From Deltaproteobacteria bacterium (GTDB lineage Bacteria; UBA10199; SBBF01): a stretch of DNA of 7,947 nucleotides. Location: the NCBI GenBank assembly GCA_016207765.1, contig JACQOY010000020.1, positions 1 through 7,947 on the forward strand. The letters run 5' to 3'. Within the stretch, counting starts at the first letter, position 1. Each line of letters opens with the position of its first letter. Under the pieces are notes generated by a model. That model saw nothing but the letters and a program-made list of their open reading frames with translations, did not search any database and was not told the origin of the DNA. Below are positions 7,040 through 7,947 of this stretch, piece after piece. The position numbers were made by a program, and so were the translations under genes.

Positions 7040-7067
7040 AATGTGCCACAACTGGTTGGAATGTCAA
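7040..7067 (-). promoter_or_regulatory. Candidate promoter of the activase gene
   Basis: On the minus strand, a perfect TTGACA (7067-7062) is followed after 16 bases by CACATT (7045-7040). The second box matches the -10 consensus at only three positions but is preceded by TGG, an extended -10 feature. An A/T-rich stretch (7066-7081) lies upstream like an UP element. Transcription would begin near 7033, about 10 bases before the ATG, consistent with the absent Shine-Dalgarno sequence. The weak -10 box keeps confidence low, and the gene could instead be read from the cytochrome gene upstream. Confidence 0.3.
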
Positions 7068-7092
7068 ATAAAAAATAATAATGGGGGTAAAA

Positions 7093-7620
7093 TCAGGGGG
7101 CCTTATGACAGCTGGAACAGCTGGCATCAGCCCGGCCGGCGTGGTTGGCGGGAAATTTCGGTGCGCCACCGATCCCCTTTTCATGGCAAACCACGCAGGC
7201 GGTTCTCCCGGCATGGTTTGCGGGTTTGTCCGGCGGTTTTTTGGCGGATGACGGCGGAGTTACGGGAGTTGGGGGAGTCGCAGGAGTCGGCGACGGTTTT
7301 TTGGAGGCGATATAATCCCGGATGATTTCGTTGTATCTCTGGATGTATTTCGAGCGCACATCGCCCGCTTCACAGCCGATCGTTTCGATTTTCAGTCCCG
7401 TTTCTTTGTCGATGATGGGGTGGGGGGCCTCCTCTCCGACGGTCAATAAGTAGAGATTACCCGCGGCTATATTGTCCCGTGCCATTTTTTCGGCATTATC
7501 GATGGAATACTGAGCCTCCTCCAATTCCAAGGCGTCCGATTTACGGGAAGAGGTTTGGCCGGTGCAGGTCGCAAAAACAGCCAAGAGGAAACCTATTCCA
7601 AGAATAAAACGGTGTTTCAT
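7093..7620 (-). CDS. Exported dihaem c-type cytochrome-like protein with Pro/Thr linker
   Basis: This 175-aa protein starts at ATG 7620-7618 and has GAGG six bases upstream. Residues 1-18 are a signal peptide (MKHR, then a hydrophobic stretch). FATC with Cys19 could be a degenerate lipobox, so the protein may be a lipoprotein, but -3 Phe is unusual and ordinary signal peptidase cleavage is possible. A helical domain (about 28-106) contains PHPIIDKETGL (67-77) and Cys83. A Pro/Thr/Ser linker (about 107-132) leads to a C-terminal domain with two CxxCH haem sites, CVVCH (142-146) and CSSCH (168-172). Each is preceded by PANHAGR (133-139 and 157-163), whose His136 and His160 are candidate distal haem ligands. 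The chain ends three residues after the second site. Its job is probably periplasmic electron transfer, partner unknown. The gene follows the membrane protein gene by 10 bp and is probably co-transcribed with it. Confidence 0.75.
   Translation of the reverse strand: MKHRFILGIGFLLAVFATCTGQTSSRKSDALELEEAQYSIDNAEKMARDNIAAGNLYLLTVGEEAPHPIIDKETGLKIETIGCEAGDVRSKYIQRYNEIIRDYIASKKPSPTPATPPTPVTPPSSAKKPPDKPANHAGRTACVVCHEKGIGGAPKFPANHAGRADASCSSCHKAP
7252..7287 (-). repeat. Four tandem 9-bp units encoding Thr-Pro-X in the cytochrome linker
   Basis: On the minus strand the units are ACTCCTGCG, ACTCCCCCA, ACTCCCGTA and ACTCCGCCG, giving TPA, TPP, TPV and TPP. The repeat forms most of the flexible linker between the N-terminal domain and the haem domain. 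Such in-frame repeats tend to vary in number between strains. Confidence 0.7.
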
Positions 7621-7626
7621 TGAAGA

Positions 7627-7630
7627 CCTC
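7627..7630 (-). promoter_or_regulatory. Ribosome binding site of the cytochrome-like gene
   Basis: GAGG (within AGAGGT) on the minus strand lies six bases before ATG 7620, between that start and the stop of the membrane protein gene. This supports the chosen start and tight coupling of the two genes. Confidence 0.65.
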
Positions 7631-7947
7631 TTATACAGTTCCGGCCCCTTCTTTGGAAACCAAAAGCCCCGCGATCAGGCCGAGGATGACAAACTCGACC
7701 ATTCCGCCGACAAACCAGGCAATGTAGAGGTTATCCGGCCACGGAAAGAAGGGATAGGCAAGAAGGAGCGCGGCGCCCCAATAGAGAAGGCCGAGGAAAA
7801 AACCGTATCTGATCCCCTGCCCCAAAGCCCCCTTTCCTTTTTCGAAACCCTGGTTGAAGATGAAAAGAAAGAGAATCGAATAAACAATATAGCCGACGTA
7901 GGCCGCCGGGCGCTTGGCCATTAGCTGGTCCATCGGGCGCCACTGAC
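7631..7947 (-). CDS. Small multi-pass membrane protein, N-terminus beyond the window
   Basis: The frame is open from the right edge to TAA 7633-7631. A Met at 7933 would give 100 aa, but the codons before it read Q-W-R-P. A W-R-P-M motif directly before a membrane segment is a pattern I associate with longer hypothetical membrane proteins of about 130-150 aa, so the true start is probably outside. Counting from that Met, there are three hydrophobic segments: about 12-27 (YVGYIVYSILFLFIF), 40-60 and 69-92, the last ending in a GLIAGLLV stretch. A Lys/Gly-rich loop (29-36) separates the first two. I do not recognise a function. It lies 10 bp upstream of the cytochrome-like gene on the same strand, so the two are probably one transcript. 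Whether the products interact is unknown. Confidence 0.65.
   Translation of the reverse strand, partial: QWRPMDQLMAKRPAAYVGYIVYSILFLFIFNQGFEKGKGALGQGIRYGFFLGLLYWGAALLLAYPFFPWPDNLYIAWFVGGMVEFVILGLIAGLLVSKEGAGTV

Noticed and set aside
7068..7092. Intrinsic terminator after the cytochrome-like gene
   Set aside because: The T-rich stretch on the minus strand is not preceded by a stem, so it is more likely an A/T-rich promoter element or plain spacer.

Overview
The window looks like a chromosomal segment of an anaerobic bacterium of roughly 50% GC, most plausibly a deltaproteobacterium or related uncultured lineage. This placement is an inference. It rests on a large two-module CoA-dehydratase-type activase, its separate partner protein, and a small CxxCH haem protein, and no marker gene is present to confirm it. 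Five of the six genes read on the minus strand. Only the partial gene at the left edge reads on the plus strand.

Left part (1 to about 1707): the 3' part of a PIN-domain (VapC-type) ribonuclease gene converges on a minus-strand AAA ATPase of the AAA_14/DUF4143 family. The ATPase gene is bracketed by two copies of a ~37-bp sequence. One copy is the genuine 3' end of the neighbouring dehydratase-like gene. The other is a decayed second copy of that end, still in frame and with its own stop, just beyond the ATPase stop. This looks like a cassette inserted into, or recombined at, the 3' end of the dehydratase-like gene. A 40-bp, almost perfect inverted repeat covers the ATPase start codon and probable promoter.

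Centre (1702-7023): two minus-strand genes form the main system. The upstream gene encodes a 1202-aa protein with two tandem BadF/BadG/BcrA/BcrD-type (ASKHA) ATPase modules, a four-cysteine motif and a DUF2229-like region. The downstream gene encodes a 534-aa protein of the 2-hydroxyacyl-CoA dehydratase (HgdB-like, COG3581-type) group. By family knowledge, the activase uses ATP hydrolysis to push one low-potential electron from a [4Fe-4S] cluster into the dehydratase/reductase-like partner. No CoA-transferase, second dehydratase subunit or acyl-CoA dehydrogenase lies in the window, so the substrate cannot be assigned.

Right part (7093-7947): a small exported dihaem c-type cytochrome-like protein and, 10 bp upstream of it, the 3' end of a small multi-pass membrane protein gene that runs off the window. 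These two are probably co-transcribed. A weak promoter candidate lies between the cytochrome gene and the activase gene. No gene-free stretch exceeds 300 bases, and no rRNA, tRNA, CRISPR array or transposase was seen.
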